Of a stretch of DNA of 58,817 bases, positions 35,693 to 43,842 are shown in pieces. This DNA comes from Actinomyces bowdenii (GTDB lineage: Bacteria; Actinomycetota; Actinomycetes; Actinomycetales; Actinomycetaceae). Where the stretch lies: NCBI RefSeq assembly GCF_017592395.1, contig NZ_JAGFOU010000021.1:1-58817 (forward strand), given 5' to 3'. Numbering within the stretch: the stretch's first letter is position 1; the number at the start of each line of letters is the position of its first letter. The notes under the pieces are model-generated. The model saw only the letters and a program-made list of their open reading frames with translations. It ran no database searches and was not told where the DNA came from. Made by a program: the position numbers and the translations under genes.

Positions 35693-37537
35693 GTGAGCTC
35701 TGACGATCAGCTTCCCCCCTCCATCTCCCCGGGATCAGGAGGCCAGGACTGGCGTCGTCGTCGCAGCGCCAACGGTGATCCGGCCGGTCCGGGCCGGGGC
35801 GGCCGGGGGGTGGCCCCGGGCCCTGGGCAGCCGGGCACTGCGGGATCCGCCTCACGCTCCCGCGGCTCCTCCAGTGGCCCCGCCAGCTCTTCACCGCCCC
35901 CGGCAGTGCGGCCCTCCCGAGCGCCGCGGACAGACCCCGGGGCGCCCGACCAGCCGGGCCCGGCCCAGCCGCCGCGATCGATCCCGCCCCCCGCCCGGCG
36001 CACAGGGAGCACGCGGAGCACGGGGAGCGCCGACGCGGGCTCCGGGCGCGCGCAGTCCCCCTCGCATCCGGAGGGGCCGGCTCAGCGCGGGGGCCCGATA
36101 GGACCCGGGGCCTCCGGGGCGCGCCCCCGGCGCCCCCATCCGCCGGCCGCCTCGCGCGGGGCGGGCGCCGTCGAGGCCCGGTCCCCCGGTGCGCGCCCGA
36201 CCGCCGGGCCCGGGCAGGCCCGACCCGCCCGCCCAGCGGCCGGCGCCGGCACCGCCGGCGGTGAGGATGCCGGCAGGAGCAGTGCCGCCGGCCCCCGCCC
36301 CCGGGTGCCCTCGGGGAGGAGCCGGGCCCGGACGGGCTCCTCGGCCGTGCCCCTGGATGCCGATGCCGCCCCGGGCGCCCCCAGGCCCTCGGGAGCGCCG
36401 CCGTCGCGCGCCGGGGCTCCGGCCTCGGCCAGGCGCGGGACCTTCCCCGCCCGGCCCCGCGCCCACGCGGGCACCCGGGTGATGCCCGCGGGCGCCCGCG
36501 CCCCCCGGAGCGGCCCGCGCCCCGACGTCGTGCCCCCGGGATCCTCACCGGACCGGCCCGAGGCGCCCGGCCCCCGCGATGGCAGGCGGCGCGGGCGCAA
36601 GGCTCTGCGCTGGGCGGCGATCATCCTGGTGGTCCTCCTGGTGCTGGTGGGGGCGCGGGTGGCCTGGCTGTGGCACTCGGTGTCCTCCCAGCTCCAGCGC
36701 GTCGAGGCCCTCTCGGGGGCGCAGGACACCCCCGGGGAGACCTGGCTCATCGTGGGCTCGGACGCGCGGGCCGACGGGCCGATCCAGGATGGCACGGAGG
36801 GCGCGCGCGCCGATTCCGTCATGCTGCTGCACCGCGCGGACAACGGCCAGGCGAGCCTGACGACGCTGCCGCGCGACACCTATGCGGAGATCCCCGACTA
36901 CGGGGGCGAGAAGATCAACGCCGCCTACTCCCTGGGAGGGCCACAGCTGCTGGTGCGCACCGTGGAGTCCCTCTCCGGGCTGACCGTGGACCACTACGTG
37001 GAGGTCGGCATGGGCGGGGTCTCCCAGATGGTCGATGCGGTGGGGGGCGTGGAGGTCTGCCTGGACTACGACGTCGACGACCCGGACTCGGGGCTGGTGT
37101 GGGACACCTCCCAGGGGACCTGTCAGACCGTGGACGGGACCAAGGCGCTGGCCTACGCGCGCATGCGCAAGGCCGACCCCACCGGGGACATCGGCCGGGG
37201 GCTGCGCCAGCGCGCCGTCATCTCGGCGGTGGTGAGCAAGGCGGCCTCGACCTCGACGATCACCAGCTTCTCCCAGCAGGATGCGCTGGTGGATGCCGGC
37301 ACCCAGGTGCTCACCGTCGATGAGAGCAGCGGCGTGATGGACCTGGCCCAGATGGTGCTGGCCTTCCGCTCGGCCTCCGGGGAGCAGATGACCGGGGCGC
37401 CGCCGATCGAGGACCTGGCCTACGAGCCGGGCGGCATCGGCCAGTCGGTGCTCCTGGAGGGCACCACTGCGCCGGAGTTCTTCACCAGGCTGCGCGAGGG
37501 CGAGCTGACCCCGGCCGACTTCAACCAGCCTGCCTAA
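35693..37537 (+). CDS. LCP family wall-polymer ligase 2 with a long disordered cytoplasmic tail
   Basis: 614 residues from GTG 35693 (GAGGAAGGA 9 nt upstream). The first about 295 residues are a low-complexity Pro/Gly/Arg/Ala cytoplasmic tail rich in SR and PR steps; one helix follows at about 303-325, then the LCP domain with GSDARADGP, ARADSVMLL, LPRDTYAEIPDYGG, KINAAYSLGG, AYARMRKADPTGD and RQRAVISAVV. All charged residues of the family that bind the phosphates have counterparts. LCP proteins with such a tail could interact with scaffold or kinase partners; this is inference. Paired with LCP1 and probably co-transcribed. Confidence 0.9.
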   Translation: MSSDDQLPPSISPGSGGQDWRRRRSANGDPAGPGRGGRGVAPGPGQPGTAGSASRSRGSSSGPASSSPPPAVRPSRAPRTDPGAPDQPGPAQPPRSIPPPARRTGSTRSTGSADAGSGRAQSPSHPEGPAQRGGPIGPGASGARPRRPHPPAASRGAGAVEARSPGARPTAGPGQARPARPAAGAGTAGGEDAGRSSAAGPRPRVPSGRSRARTGSSAVPLDADAAPGAPRPSGAPPSRAGAPASARRGTFPARPRAHAGTRVMPAGARAPRSGPRPDVVPPGSSPDRPEAPGPRDGRRRGRKALRWAAIILVVLLVLVGARVAWLWHSVSSQLQRVEALSGAQDTPGETWLIVGSDARADGPIQDGTEGARADSVMLLHRADNGQASLTTLPRDTYAEIPDYGGEKINAAYSLGGPQLLVRTVESLSGLTVDHYVEVGMGGVSQMVDAVGGVEVCLDYDVDDPDSGLVWDTSQGTCQTVDGTKALAYARMRKADPTGDIGRGLRQRAVISAVVSKAASTSTITSFSQQDALVDAGTQVLTVDESSGVMDLAQMVLAFRSASGEQMTGAPPIEDLAYEPGGIGQSVLLEGTTAPEFFTRLREGELTPADFNQPA

Positions 37538-37545
37538 CCCCCCTC

Positions 37546-37617
37546 CTTTCGACAATTTGCATGAGATCGGCGTTTTCCGGGCCTGGAGAAGTACGATCTC
37601 ATGCAAATTGTCGAAGG
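37546..37617. repeat. 72-bp palindrome E1 (left flank of an endonuclease-like gene)
   Basis: 24-nt arms 37546-37569 and 37594-37617 with one mismatch and a 24-nt middle. The arm starts CTTTCGACAATTTGCATGAG. It lies between two convergent genes and contains the last codons of the 37599-38711 gene, so it can act as a terminator. The near-identical partner is at 38815-38886. Confidence 0.9.
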
Positions 37618-38711
37618 TCGGGCGGGGGTTGGAGGCCCGGGACGGGATGGAGATTGGCGACGACGTCATCGGGGAAGGCCCGTGCGAGCTCCTCGACCAC
37701 CGGGGTGAGGGCGGCGACGTCGACCCAGATGAAGCGCAGGACAGTGCCGAGCCGGCGCAGGTCATCCTCCCGGACCTTCTCCCGGGCCAGGGCGCGGCCA
37801 TCCTGGCCGGAGTACTTCAGGAGCCCGTCGGCCTCGACGAGGATCCGATGCCTCGGCCAGGCCAGGTCGACCCGGTAGCGGCCGTGAGGGGCGTGCACGC
37901 GCATCTGCAGCACCGGAGCCGGGAAGCCGGCCTGCAGGATCACCCAGCGCAGCGCGGACTCCAGAGGGCTCTCGGCTCGTGCCGAGGCCTGCTCCACAAT
38001 CGTCCGGGCGCGCTTGATCCCGCGGCGGGCGCCGCCGCCCTTGAGCGCCTCCAAGCGCGCCAGGAGGCAGGCGCGGGCCTCCTTCTCAGCGCTCCGGTAA
38101 CGGGGATCATCGACGTCGTCGCTCCCGCAGGCCAGGGCGCGGCCGCGCAGGTGGCCGTCCACGACCACCAGGGCGTCGCGCGGGTGGAGCTCGCGGGCGC
38201 AGTCCAGGACCGTGCGCTCCAGGCCGGTCACCCTCAGGCCGTCGACATAGACGATGTCCTCCTCGGGCAGGATCCGCACCCGGCGCCGGTGGACGGCGCG
38301 CCTGCCGGGCCGCGTGGGGCGCGGGCGGGGTGGGCCTGGATGCGTCGGGCCCGGATGCGTGCGGCCCGCCTCAGCCGGCCCGTCCGCGTGGGGGTAGTCG
38401 ACGACGGGGTAGAGGTAGGTGACCCGGCGGGGCGCGGTGCGCTGGATCGTGGTGATATCGGGCTCGGCCTCCCAGAGCGGCAGGCCGTGGATGAAGGCGG
38501 CCGCCTCGTGTGACAGAACGGCGTCCGTGCGCGAGCAGTGCAGGGCCGCCTGGCAGCGGGCGCGGGTGACCCGGGCCTTGAGCTGCCATGCCGGCTCGGA
38601 GAGGTCGAGGGGCTCGATGTAGGCGCCGTCGCGGATCTTGAGCTTGGCGGAGGGGGCGGGCTGGTGGGAGCCGAGGTAGGCCGAGGAGAAGAAGACTGGC
38701 ACGGTTTCCAT
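37599..38711 (-). CDS. AbiEi-like / DUF559-type protein (putative endonuclease-fold antitoxin-like protein)
   Basis: 370 residues from ATG 38711. The N-terminal half resembles AbiEi-type antitoxin/regulator proteins (CSRTDAVLSHEAAAFIHGLPLW, TTIQRTAPRRV); a Pro-rich linker with HPGPTHPGPP repeats is near 120-140. The C-terminal 120 residues (from about 235) fit DUF559, a Vsr-like PD-(D/E)xK nuclease fold: VDLAWPRHRILVEADG gives D-x10-E-x-D, then K/R-rich REDDLRRLGTVLRFIWVDV. No partner AbiEii toxin gene is adjacent. It is bracketed by two 72-bp palindromes and its stop codon lies inside one. Function unknown; a solitary defence-related gene is possible. Confidence 0.75.
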   Translation of the reverse strand: METVPVFFSSAYLGSHQPAPSAKLKIRDGAYIEPLDLSEPAWQLKARVTRARCQAALHCSRTDAVLSHEAAAFIHGLPLWEAEPDITTIQRTAPRRVTYLYPVVDYPHADGPAEAGRTHPGPTHPGPPRPRPTRPGRRAVHRRRVRILPEEDIVYVDGLRVTGLERTVLDCARELHPRDALVVVDGHLRGRALACGSDDVDDPRYRSAEKEARACLLARLEALKGGGARRGIKRARTIVEQASARAESPLESALRWVILQAGFPAPVLQMRVHAPHGRYRVDLAWPRHRILVEADGLLKYSGQDGRALAREKVREDDLRRLGTVLRFIWVDVAALTPVVEELARAFPDDVVANLHPVPGLQPPPDLRQFA

Positions 38712-38814
38712 GCCGGGACTGTGGGGCACCGCGCCCGTCCGGCGCCACGGGAGCGGTCGGCCTTGTGGAGGGGCCCTGCACGAGGCCCGCCTGTGGAGCC
38801 CAGCCCCTCCCGTA

Positions 38815-38886
38815 CTTTCGACAATTTGCATGAGATCGTCCTTCTCCGGGCCTGGAAAAGGACGATCTCATGCAAATTGTCGAAAG
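38815..38886. repeat. 72-bp palindrome E2 (right flank of the endonuclease-like gene)
   Basis: 24-nt arms 38815-38838 and 38863-38886, perfect complement, with an additional short stem inside. Same length and arm sequence as E1, differing mainly in the 24-nt middle (both contain CCGGGCCTGGA). It lies immediately after galE (– strand) and can end its transcript. Confidence 0.9.
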
Positions 38887-38896
38887 GAGGGGGAGG

Positions 38897-39886
38897 CTAG
38901 GAGAAGTGGGGGCGGGCGGGGTCGGCCTGCCAGGAGGTGTAGGAGGAGGTGACGATGTCATCGAGATCATGCTCGGCCCTCCAGCCCAGCACCTGCCCGA
39001 TCCGCGTGGCGTCCCCGATGAGCTGGGGCGGGTCGCCGGCGCGGCGCTCGAGCTCCTCGGGCTGGATGTCCAGGCCCGTGGCGGCGATGACCCGGTCGAC
39101 GACCTCGCGCACGGAGGAGCCCTTGCCGGTGCCCACGTTGAAGATGTGCTCGCTCATCACCCCTCCCCCGGCCAGGTAGTCCAGGGCGGCGATGTGGGCG
39201 GTGGCCAGGTCGCGCACGTGGATGTAGTCGCGGATGCAGGTGCCGTCGGGGGTGGGGTAGTCGGTGCCGAAGATCTTGGGGGTCTCGCCGCGTGAGAGGC
39301 GGTCCAGGACCATGGGGATGAGGTTGAGGGTGGCCATGTCGCCCAGGTCGTCCCAGCCGGCGCCGGCGACGTTGAAGTAGCGCAGGCCGGCCCAGCGCAG
39401 CCCCCAGGCGCGCTCGGCGTCCGCCATCATCCACTCGCCGATGAGCTTGGTCTCGCCGTAGGGGTTGATGGGGCGGCACTCGACGTCCTCCTGGACGACC
39501 TCGACGGGCGGCATCCCGTAGACGGCGGCGGAGGAGGAGAAGATCATCTGGTCGACCCCGGCGGCCTCCATGGCCAGGAGCATATTGGCCAGGCCGCCGA
39601 CGTTCTGCTGGTAGTACCAGGCCGGCCGCTCCACGGACTCCCCCACCTGCTTGCGGGCGGCGAAGTGGATGACGGCGGTGACCTCGCGCTGGCGCATGAG
39701 CCCGGTGAGCACCTCGACGGCCTGCCCGGAGGCGACGTCGAGCTCGACGAGCGTCGCGCCCTCGACCCGGTCCAGGTTGCCGTAGGAGAGGTCATCGACG
39801 ACGACGACCTCCTCCCCGCGCTGAAGAAGGAGCCTGACCACGTGGGCGCCGATGTAGCCGGCGCCTCCAGCAACGAGAATACTCAT
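38897..39886 (-). CDS. galE: UDP-glucose 4-epimerase
   Basis: 329 residues, interconverting UDP-glucose and UDP-galactose (or the GlcNAc forms). NAD motif GGAGYIG at 7-13, catalytic Y143/K147 in NPYGETK, S119 in SSSAAVYG, and the GalE-typical LRYFNVAGA, NLIPMVLD and DYIHVRDLA. ATG 39886 is fixed by a TACGAT –10 box exactly 6 nt upstream, whereas the 18-codon extension has no start signal. It provides galactose for the surface polymer. The monocistronic transcript ends at palindrome E2. Confidence 0.94.
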   Translation of the reverse strand: MSILVAGGAGYIGAHVVRLLLQRGEEVVVVDDLSYGNLDRVEGATLVELDVASGQAVEVLTGLMRQREVTAVIHFAARKQVGESVERPAWYYQQNVGGLANMLLAMEAAGVDQMIFSSSAAVYGMPPVEVVQEDVECRPINPYGETKLIGEWMMADAERAWGLRWAGLRYFNVAGAGWDDLGDMATLNLIPMVLDRLSRGETPKIFGTDYPTPDGTCIRDYIHVRDLATAHIAALDYLAGGGVMSEHIFNVGTGKGSSVREVVDRVIAATGLDIQPEELERRAGDPPQLIGDATRIGQVLGWRAEHDLDDIVTSSYTSWQADPARPHFS

Positions 39887-39892
39887 GCCGGA

Positions 39893-39898
39893 ATCGTA
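39893..39898 (-). promoter_or_regulatory. Leaderless –10 box (TACGAT) of galE
   Basis: TACGAT with 6 nt to the ATG; a weak –35 (TTCTGA) lies 17 nt further upstream. The region is locally AT-rich. Confidence 0.6.
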
Positions 39899-40066
39899 AC
39901 ACCGAACATAAACAATCAGAAAGGAACAAGATCGCGCCAACTGCCGTGGTGCGCCCCACGAGGACGGCGCATCGGCCGGGAATTGTCAGGAATCTCAGGG
40001 ACCGGGCCTCCTCGGAGCGAGCACCGGCCACAGACCGCCGGGCCGCGAGCGCTTGAGCCCCGCGGA

Positions 40067-40609
40067 TCAGCTCGACGCCGCGCCCCCGACCTGCTCGCGC
40101 AGCGCGGCGCCCTTGGCATGGGCGATCTCGGCCAGGTCGGCCTGGAAGGCTCGCATGGCCTCGCGCAGCCGCGCCGCCTCCGGGCCCGCGCCGGAGGCCA
40201 GGATCCGCACCGCCAGCAGCCCGGCGTTCCTGGCCCCGCCGATGGAGACCGTGGCCACGGGCACGCCCGCCGGCATCTGCACGATCGAGAGCAGGGAGTC
40301 CATGCCGTCCAGGTGCTTGAGCGGCACCGGCACGCCGATGACCGGCAGCTCGGTGACGGCGGCCAGCATGCCCGGCAGATGCGCGGCTCCCCCGGCCCCG
40401 GCGATGATCGCGCGCAGGCCCCGGGAGGCGGCGGTCCGCCCGTAGTCGATCATCTCGGTGGGCATGCGGTGGGCCGAGACGACGTCGGCCTCGTAGGGCA
40501 CGCCGAACTCCTCCAGCGCCCCGGCTGCGGCGCTCATCACCGGCCAGTCGGAGTCCGAGCCCATGACGATGCCGACCACCGGCTGCCCCTGATTCATCCC
40601 TGCGCCCAT
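40067..40609 (-). CDS. purE: N5-carboxyaminoimidazole ribonucleotide mutase
   Basis: 180 residues, typical PurE length. It converts N5-CAIR to CAIR in de novo purine synthesis. [34 protein letters not shown] and PVIGVPV are the substrate-binding motifs, including the active-site SAHR and GGAAHLPG loops. ATG 40609 is supported by AGGAGG 10-15 nt upstream. It is downstream of purK on the same strand (138 bp, containing a 22-bp repeat), the standard purK–purE pairing. Confidence 0.95.
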   Translation of the reverse strand: MGAGMNQGQPVVGIVMGSDSDWPVMSAAAGALEEFGVPYEADVVSAHRMPTEMIDYGRTAASRGLRAIIAGAGGAAHLPGMLAAVTELPVIGVPVPLKHLDGMDSLLSIVQMPAGVPVATVSIGGARNAGLLAVRILASGAGPEAARLREAMRAFQADLAEIAHAKGAALREQVGGAASS

Positions 40610-40682
40610 CGCGCCATCCCTCCTGTGGTTCCTATTGCTGCTCATTCCACCCATCCCCCATCGCCCCCGCGTGGGCTGCGCG

Positions 40683-40731
40683 GGCCGGCCGGTCGGGGCC
40701 AGCCCGTGCGGCCGGCCGGTCGGGGCCAGCC
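40683..40731. repeat. 22-bp direct repeat between purK and purE
   Basis: GGCCGGCCGGTCGGGGCCAGCC at 40683-40704 and 40710-40731, exact copies with a 5-bp spacer. It is partly self-complementary (GGCCGGCC), located after the purK stop codon. Confidence 0.75.
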
Positions 40732-40747
40732 GGCGCCGTCACCATTC

Positions 40748-42073
40748 TCACCGGTCCCCGCGCAGGATGGCGACGACGTCGCGGGCCCGCTCCAGGATCT
40801 CGGCGATCTCCTGGCCCGGCCCCAGGGTCATGTTCACGTGCCCGAGCTTGCGCCCCGGCCTCCACTCCTTGCCGTAGAGGTGGATGCGCGCCTCGGGCTC
40901 GGCGGCCATCGCCCGGGCCAGCGCGCCGGGCCCCGGCCGCCGCCGGCCGCCGATGAGGTTGACCATGACGGTCAAGGGCGCCAGCGCCCGGGTCCCGCCC
41001 AGGGGCAGGTCGAGCACGGCGCGCAGGTGCTGGGCGAACTGGCTGGTCACGGCCCCGTCCTGGGTCCAGTGCCCGGAGTTGTGGGGGCGCATGGCCAGCT
41101 CGTTGACGTAGAGGCGGGTGGGCTCCCCGAAGACCTCGATGGCGAAGAGCTCGACGGCGAGCACCCCGGTGACGCCGAAGGACTCGGCCACCGCCCGCCC
41201 GATCCGCTCGGCCTCCTGGGCGGCGGCGGAGTCCAGCCCGGGGGCGGGGGCGATGACCTCGGCGCACATGCCGCCCTCCTGGAGGGTGTGCGCCACTGGC
41301 CAGACGGCGATCTCACCGCTGGGGCTGCGGGCCAGCAGGACGGCCAGCTCACGGGTGAAGGCGATGGCCTGCTCCACCAGGAGGCTGGTGACGGCGCTGC
41401 CCCCCAGGCTCCCGCCGCCTCCCGCGCCCGCCCCGGACTCGCCTTTCCGGGTGCGGGCCACCGAGTCGATCCACTGGGCCGCGCGTCCGGTGCGCAGCTC
41501 CTCGGCGTCGTGCACCAGCAGGACGCCGTGCCCGTCGTAGCCGCCTCGGGGGGTCTTGAGAACCACGGGCCAGCCGTGCTCGGCAGCGAAGTCCTCAACA
41601 GCGCTGGTCATCTGCGGCGCCTGGCCGGCGATCTCGGCCCAGGCGGGCTGGGGCAGGCCGGCCTCGTCCATGGCCCGGCGCATGGCGAGCTTGTCGCGGG
41701 CGAGCTCCAGGGCCCGGGGCGCGGGCTGGACGCTGAGGCCCTCGGCCTGGAGCCTCTCCAGGAGGGCGGAGTCCTGGTGCTCGTGCTCGAAGGTGAGGAC
41801 CGCGGCCCTCGGGCCGCCGCTCCTCCCGCCCGGGCCGACGGCGCCGGGGGCACCAGTCGCATCGGCGGCTGAGAGCCGGCCGCCGGTGACCAGGGCGCGC
41901 ACCGCGGCCTCGTCGTCGGCGTCGCCGACGGGCGCATCGACGACGACCTGCCCGGCCGAGCCCCGCAGGCTCTCCACCAGCACCCGCAGGTCGATGCCCA
42001 GGGCGCTGGCCTCCTCCTGCATCATGCGGGCCAGCTGCCCGCCCCCGATGACGGCCACGATCGGTGCATTCAC
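40748..42073 (-). CDS. purK: N5-carboxyaminoimidazole ribonucleotide synthase
   Basis: 441 residues, somewhat longer than the usual 355-400. ATP-grasp enzyme making N5-CAIR from AIR, bicarbonate and ATP. IGGGQLARMM begins the N-terminal domain; WPVVLKTPRGGYDGHGV is the ATP-grasp glycine loop; ELAVLLARSPSGE, NELAMRPHNSGHWT and NLIGG follow. Extra length comes from two Gly/Ala-rich insertions (near residues 65-85 and 205-220) typical of GC-rich low-complexity inserts. The GTG start is 6 nt from a TAGCCT –10 box. It is the first gene of the purK–purE unit. Confidence 0.94.
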   Translation of the reverse strand: MNAPIVAVIGGGQLARMMQEEASALGIDLRVLVESLRGSAGQVVVDAPVGDADDEAAVRALVTGGRLSAADATGAPGAVGPGGRSGGPRAAVLTFEHEHQDSALLERLQAEGLSVQPAPRALELARDKLAMRRAMDEAGLPQPAWAEIAGQAPQMTSAVEDFAAEHGWPVVLKTPRGGYDGHGVLLVHDAEELRTGRAAQWIDSVARTRKGESGAGAGGGGSLGGSAVTSLLVEQAIAFTRELAVLLARSPSGEIAVWPVAHTLQEGGMCAEVIAPAPGLDSAAAQEAERIGRAVAESFGVTGVLAVELFAIEVFGEPTRLYVNELAMRPHNSGHWTQDGAVTSQFAQHLRAVLDLPLGGTRALAPLTVMVNLIGGRRRPGPGALARAMAAEPEARIHLYGKEWRPGRKLGHVNMTLGPGQEIAEILERARDVVAILRGDR

Positions 42074-42079
42074 GCGCTC

Positions 42080-42085
42080 AGGCTA
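42080..42085 (-). promoter_or_regulatory. Leaderless –10 box (TAGCCT) of purK
   Basis: TAGCCT with 6 nt to the GTG at 42073. It shares the divergent region with paired repeat C. Confidence 0.6.
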
Positions 42086-42163
42086 CCCGGCCCCGCCGGC
42101 CCGAGCCGGGCACCTCGGCGCCCGCCCCGCGCCGCTCAGGCCCGCCCCAGCGCCCGCGCCCGC

Positions 42164-42360
42164 TGCACATCTTCAGCGCGCCTCCTCAGACCCGAGCCTT
42201 GGAATCCCGCGGATCCCAGATCCAGAACCCGCCCGCCATCGCCCGAAGATGTGCAGCGCCGGTCCCGTTGCACATCTTCAGCGCCGCACCACCAGCCGGG
42301 CCCTTGAAATCATGCGGATCCACCACCCGCAAGGGCGGTACGGGGCGCCGAAGATGTGCA
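42164..42360. repeat. Paired 92-bp palindromic element, locus C
   Basis: Units 42164-42255 and 42269-42360 (92 bp each, spacer 13 bp). Left ends TGCACATCTTCA exact; right ends CGAAGATGTGCA (one change). Both cores run in the same orientation (GGAATCCCGCGGATCC and GAAATCATGCGGATCC). Unlike the other loci this one is between two divergent genes, so it cannot be explained as a shared terminator. Confidence 0.9.
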
Positions 42361-42410
42361 ACGGGGCATGGCAGGCACCCGGGGTCATCGGCACCGATCC
42401 CTCCTGCCCG

Positions 42411-42416
42411 TAGGGT
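42411..42416 (+). promoter_or_regulatory. Leaderless –10 box (TAGGGT) of the PIG-V-like gene
   Basis: TAGGGT, 7 nt, then GTG 42424; it sits just right of paired repeat C. Confidence 0.55.
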
Positions 42417-42423
42417 GAGCCCC

Positions 42424-43779
42424 GTGACGACTCCAGCCACGGCGCCCACGGCCTCCTCCCCGTCGCATGCCGGCGCGCCTCCCGCCCCTGAGGCCCCAGG
42501 CGCCGCCGCCCGCCCCGAGGCCCCCTCCGGCTCCCCTGCGGGCTCCGGCCCCTCCAGGTCCGGGGCCGCCCCGAGCCAGGGGCCGGCCCTCACGCGCCTG
42601 CCGCGCTCCATCCAGGTCCTGGCGGTCTGGGCGGCAGCGAGCCTGACGACCTTCATCATCCTGCGCCTGGGGGCCCAGGACACCCCGGCCACGCCCTGGG
42701 CAGGGGCGGCCCCCGGCTGGGCCCAGCACATGGCCTTCTGGGATGCGGGCTGGTACGAGCGCATCTCGCGCGAGGGCTACCCCGCGACCCTGCCCGTGGA
42801 CGGCGATGGCCGGGTGAGCCAGAACTCCTGGGCCTTCATGCCGCTGCTGCCGCTCCTGGCGGGAGTGCTGGGCTGGACCGGCTGGTCCTTCCACGCCTGC
42901 GCGGCGGCGGTCTCGGTGGCGGCCTCCGCAGGAGCCGCCATCGTCGCCGACAGGTGGCTGGCGCCGCGCACGGGGCCCACGGCATCGCTGTGGGCGGTGG
43001 GGCTCGTGTGGTCCTCCCCCTGCGCTGCGATCCTCCAGGTCCCCTACGCCGAGTCCCTGGGGCTGCTCCTGGTGGGGCTGGCCCTGCTTCGCCTGTCGCG
43101 CGGGCGGGCTCTGAGCGCGATCCCCTTCGCGGTGCTGGCCTCCTTCGCACGCCCGGTGGGGGTGCCCCTGGGGGCGGCCCTGGGGCTGTGGTGGGCCTGG
43201 GAGACGGCGCGCGCCCGGGGGCTGGTGCCCCGCCACTGGTACCGGCGCCTCCTGCCCGCCCAGGAGCCGCTGGTCGCCCGCTCCCGGCTCCACCTGCTGG
43301 TGGCGGCCCTGACCACCTGCGCGGCGGCCCTGGCCTGGCCGGCCATCGCCTGGGCGGTCACGGGCCGGGCGGATGCCTACACGGCCACCGAGACCTCCTG
43401 GCGGGGCGACCACCTGGTCCCCTTCACGCCCTGGCTCATCCGCGCGGGGTGGTGGGTGGGGGACCACCTGGGATGGGCGCTGGTGCTGGTGGCCCTCCTG
43501 GCCGCCGCGCTCATCCTCTCGGCCCGGGCCTCGCGCCTCCTGGGGGCGCCGGCCTGGTTCTGGTGCGCGGGCTACATCGTCTACCTCCTGGCCTTCTTCG
43601 ACCCCACCACCTCCCTCATCCGGCTCCTGCTCCCCCTGGCGCCCCTGGCCTGGGGAGCGGCCTCGGTGCTGGGCGCGCGCGGGCGCCTGGCGCTGCTCGC
43701 GTCCTGCCTGGGGGGCCAGCTGTGGTGGGTGGCCTGGGTGTGGGACCTGGGCACGGTGCACATCCAGTGGGTGCCCTGA
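42424..43779 (+). CDS. PIG-V/COG5542-like polytopic mannosyltransferase (GT-C)
   Basis: 451 residues from GTG 42424. After a 60-residue Pro/Ala-rich tail come about ten helices; the first extracytoplasmic loop has FWDAGWYERISREGYPA and SWAFMPLLPLLAGVLG, the hallmark W-D-x-x-W-Y / F-P-L-x-P motif of PIG-V-type GT-C transferases, whose Asp acts as catalytic base and which use polyprenyl-phosphate-mannose. It would add mannose to a lipid- or wall-linked acceptor outside. The upstream in-frame extension overlaps repeat locus C and is not coding. GtrA follows 63 bp downstream. Confidence 0.83.
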   Translation: MTTPATAPTASSPSHAGAPPAPEAPGAAARPEAPSGSPAGSGPSRSGAAPSQGPALTRLPRSIQVLAVWAAASLTTFIILRLGAQDTPATPWAGAAPGWAQHMAFWDAGWYERISREGYPATLPVDGDGRVSQNSWAFMPLLPLLAGVLGWTGWSFHACAAAVSVAASAGAAIVADRWLAPRTGPTASLWAVGLVWSSPCAAILQVPYAESLGLLLVGLALLRLSRGRALSAIPFAVLASFARPVGVPLGAALGLWWAWETARARGLVPRHWYRRLLPAQEPLVARSRLHLLVAALTTCAAALAWPAIAWAVTGRADAYTATETSWRGDHLVPFTPWLIRAGWWVGDHLGWALVLVALLAAALILSARASRLLGAPAWFWCAGYIVYLLAFFDPTTSLIRLLLPLAPLAWGAASVLGARGRLALLASCLGGQLWWVAWVWDLGTVHIQWVP

Positions 43780-43829
43780 ACACGCGAGCGCCGCGCGTCT
43801 CAATGCAACGCCGCTGGTGGGGGCTTCCC

Positions 43830-43835
43830 TAGGAT
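43830..43835 (+). promoter_or_regulatory. Leaderless –10 box (TAGGAT) of the GtrA gene
   Basis: TAGGAT, 7 nt, then ATG 43843. This placement favours 43843 over the ATG at 43834, which lies inside the box. Confidence 0.55.
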
Positions 43836-43842
43836 GCCGGGC

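Noticed and set aside
37546-37617. IS element ends
   Set aside because: No transposase gene lies between the palindromes, and no target-site duplication is evident next to either copy.
42064-42423. Longer start for the PIG-V-like gene through upstream in-frame codons
   Set aside because: The extension runs antisense over the purK start and through repeat locus C, without coding bias.
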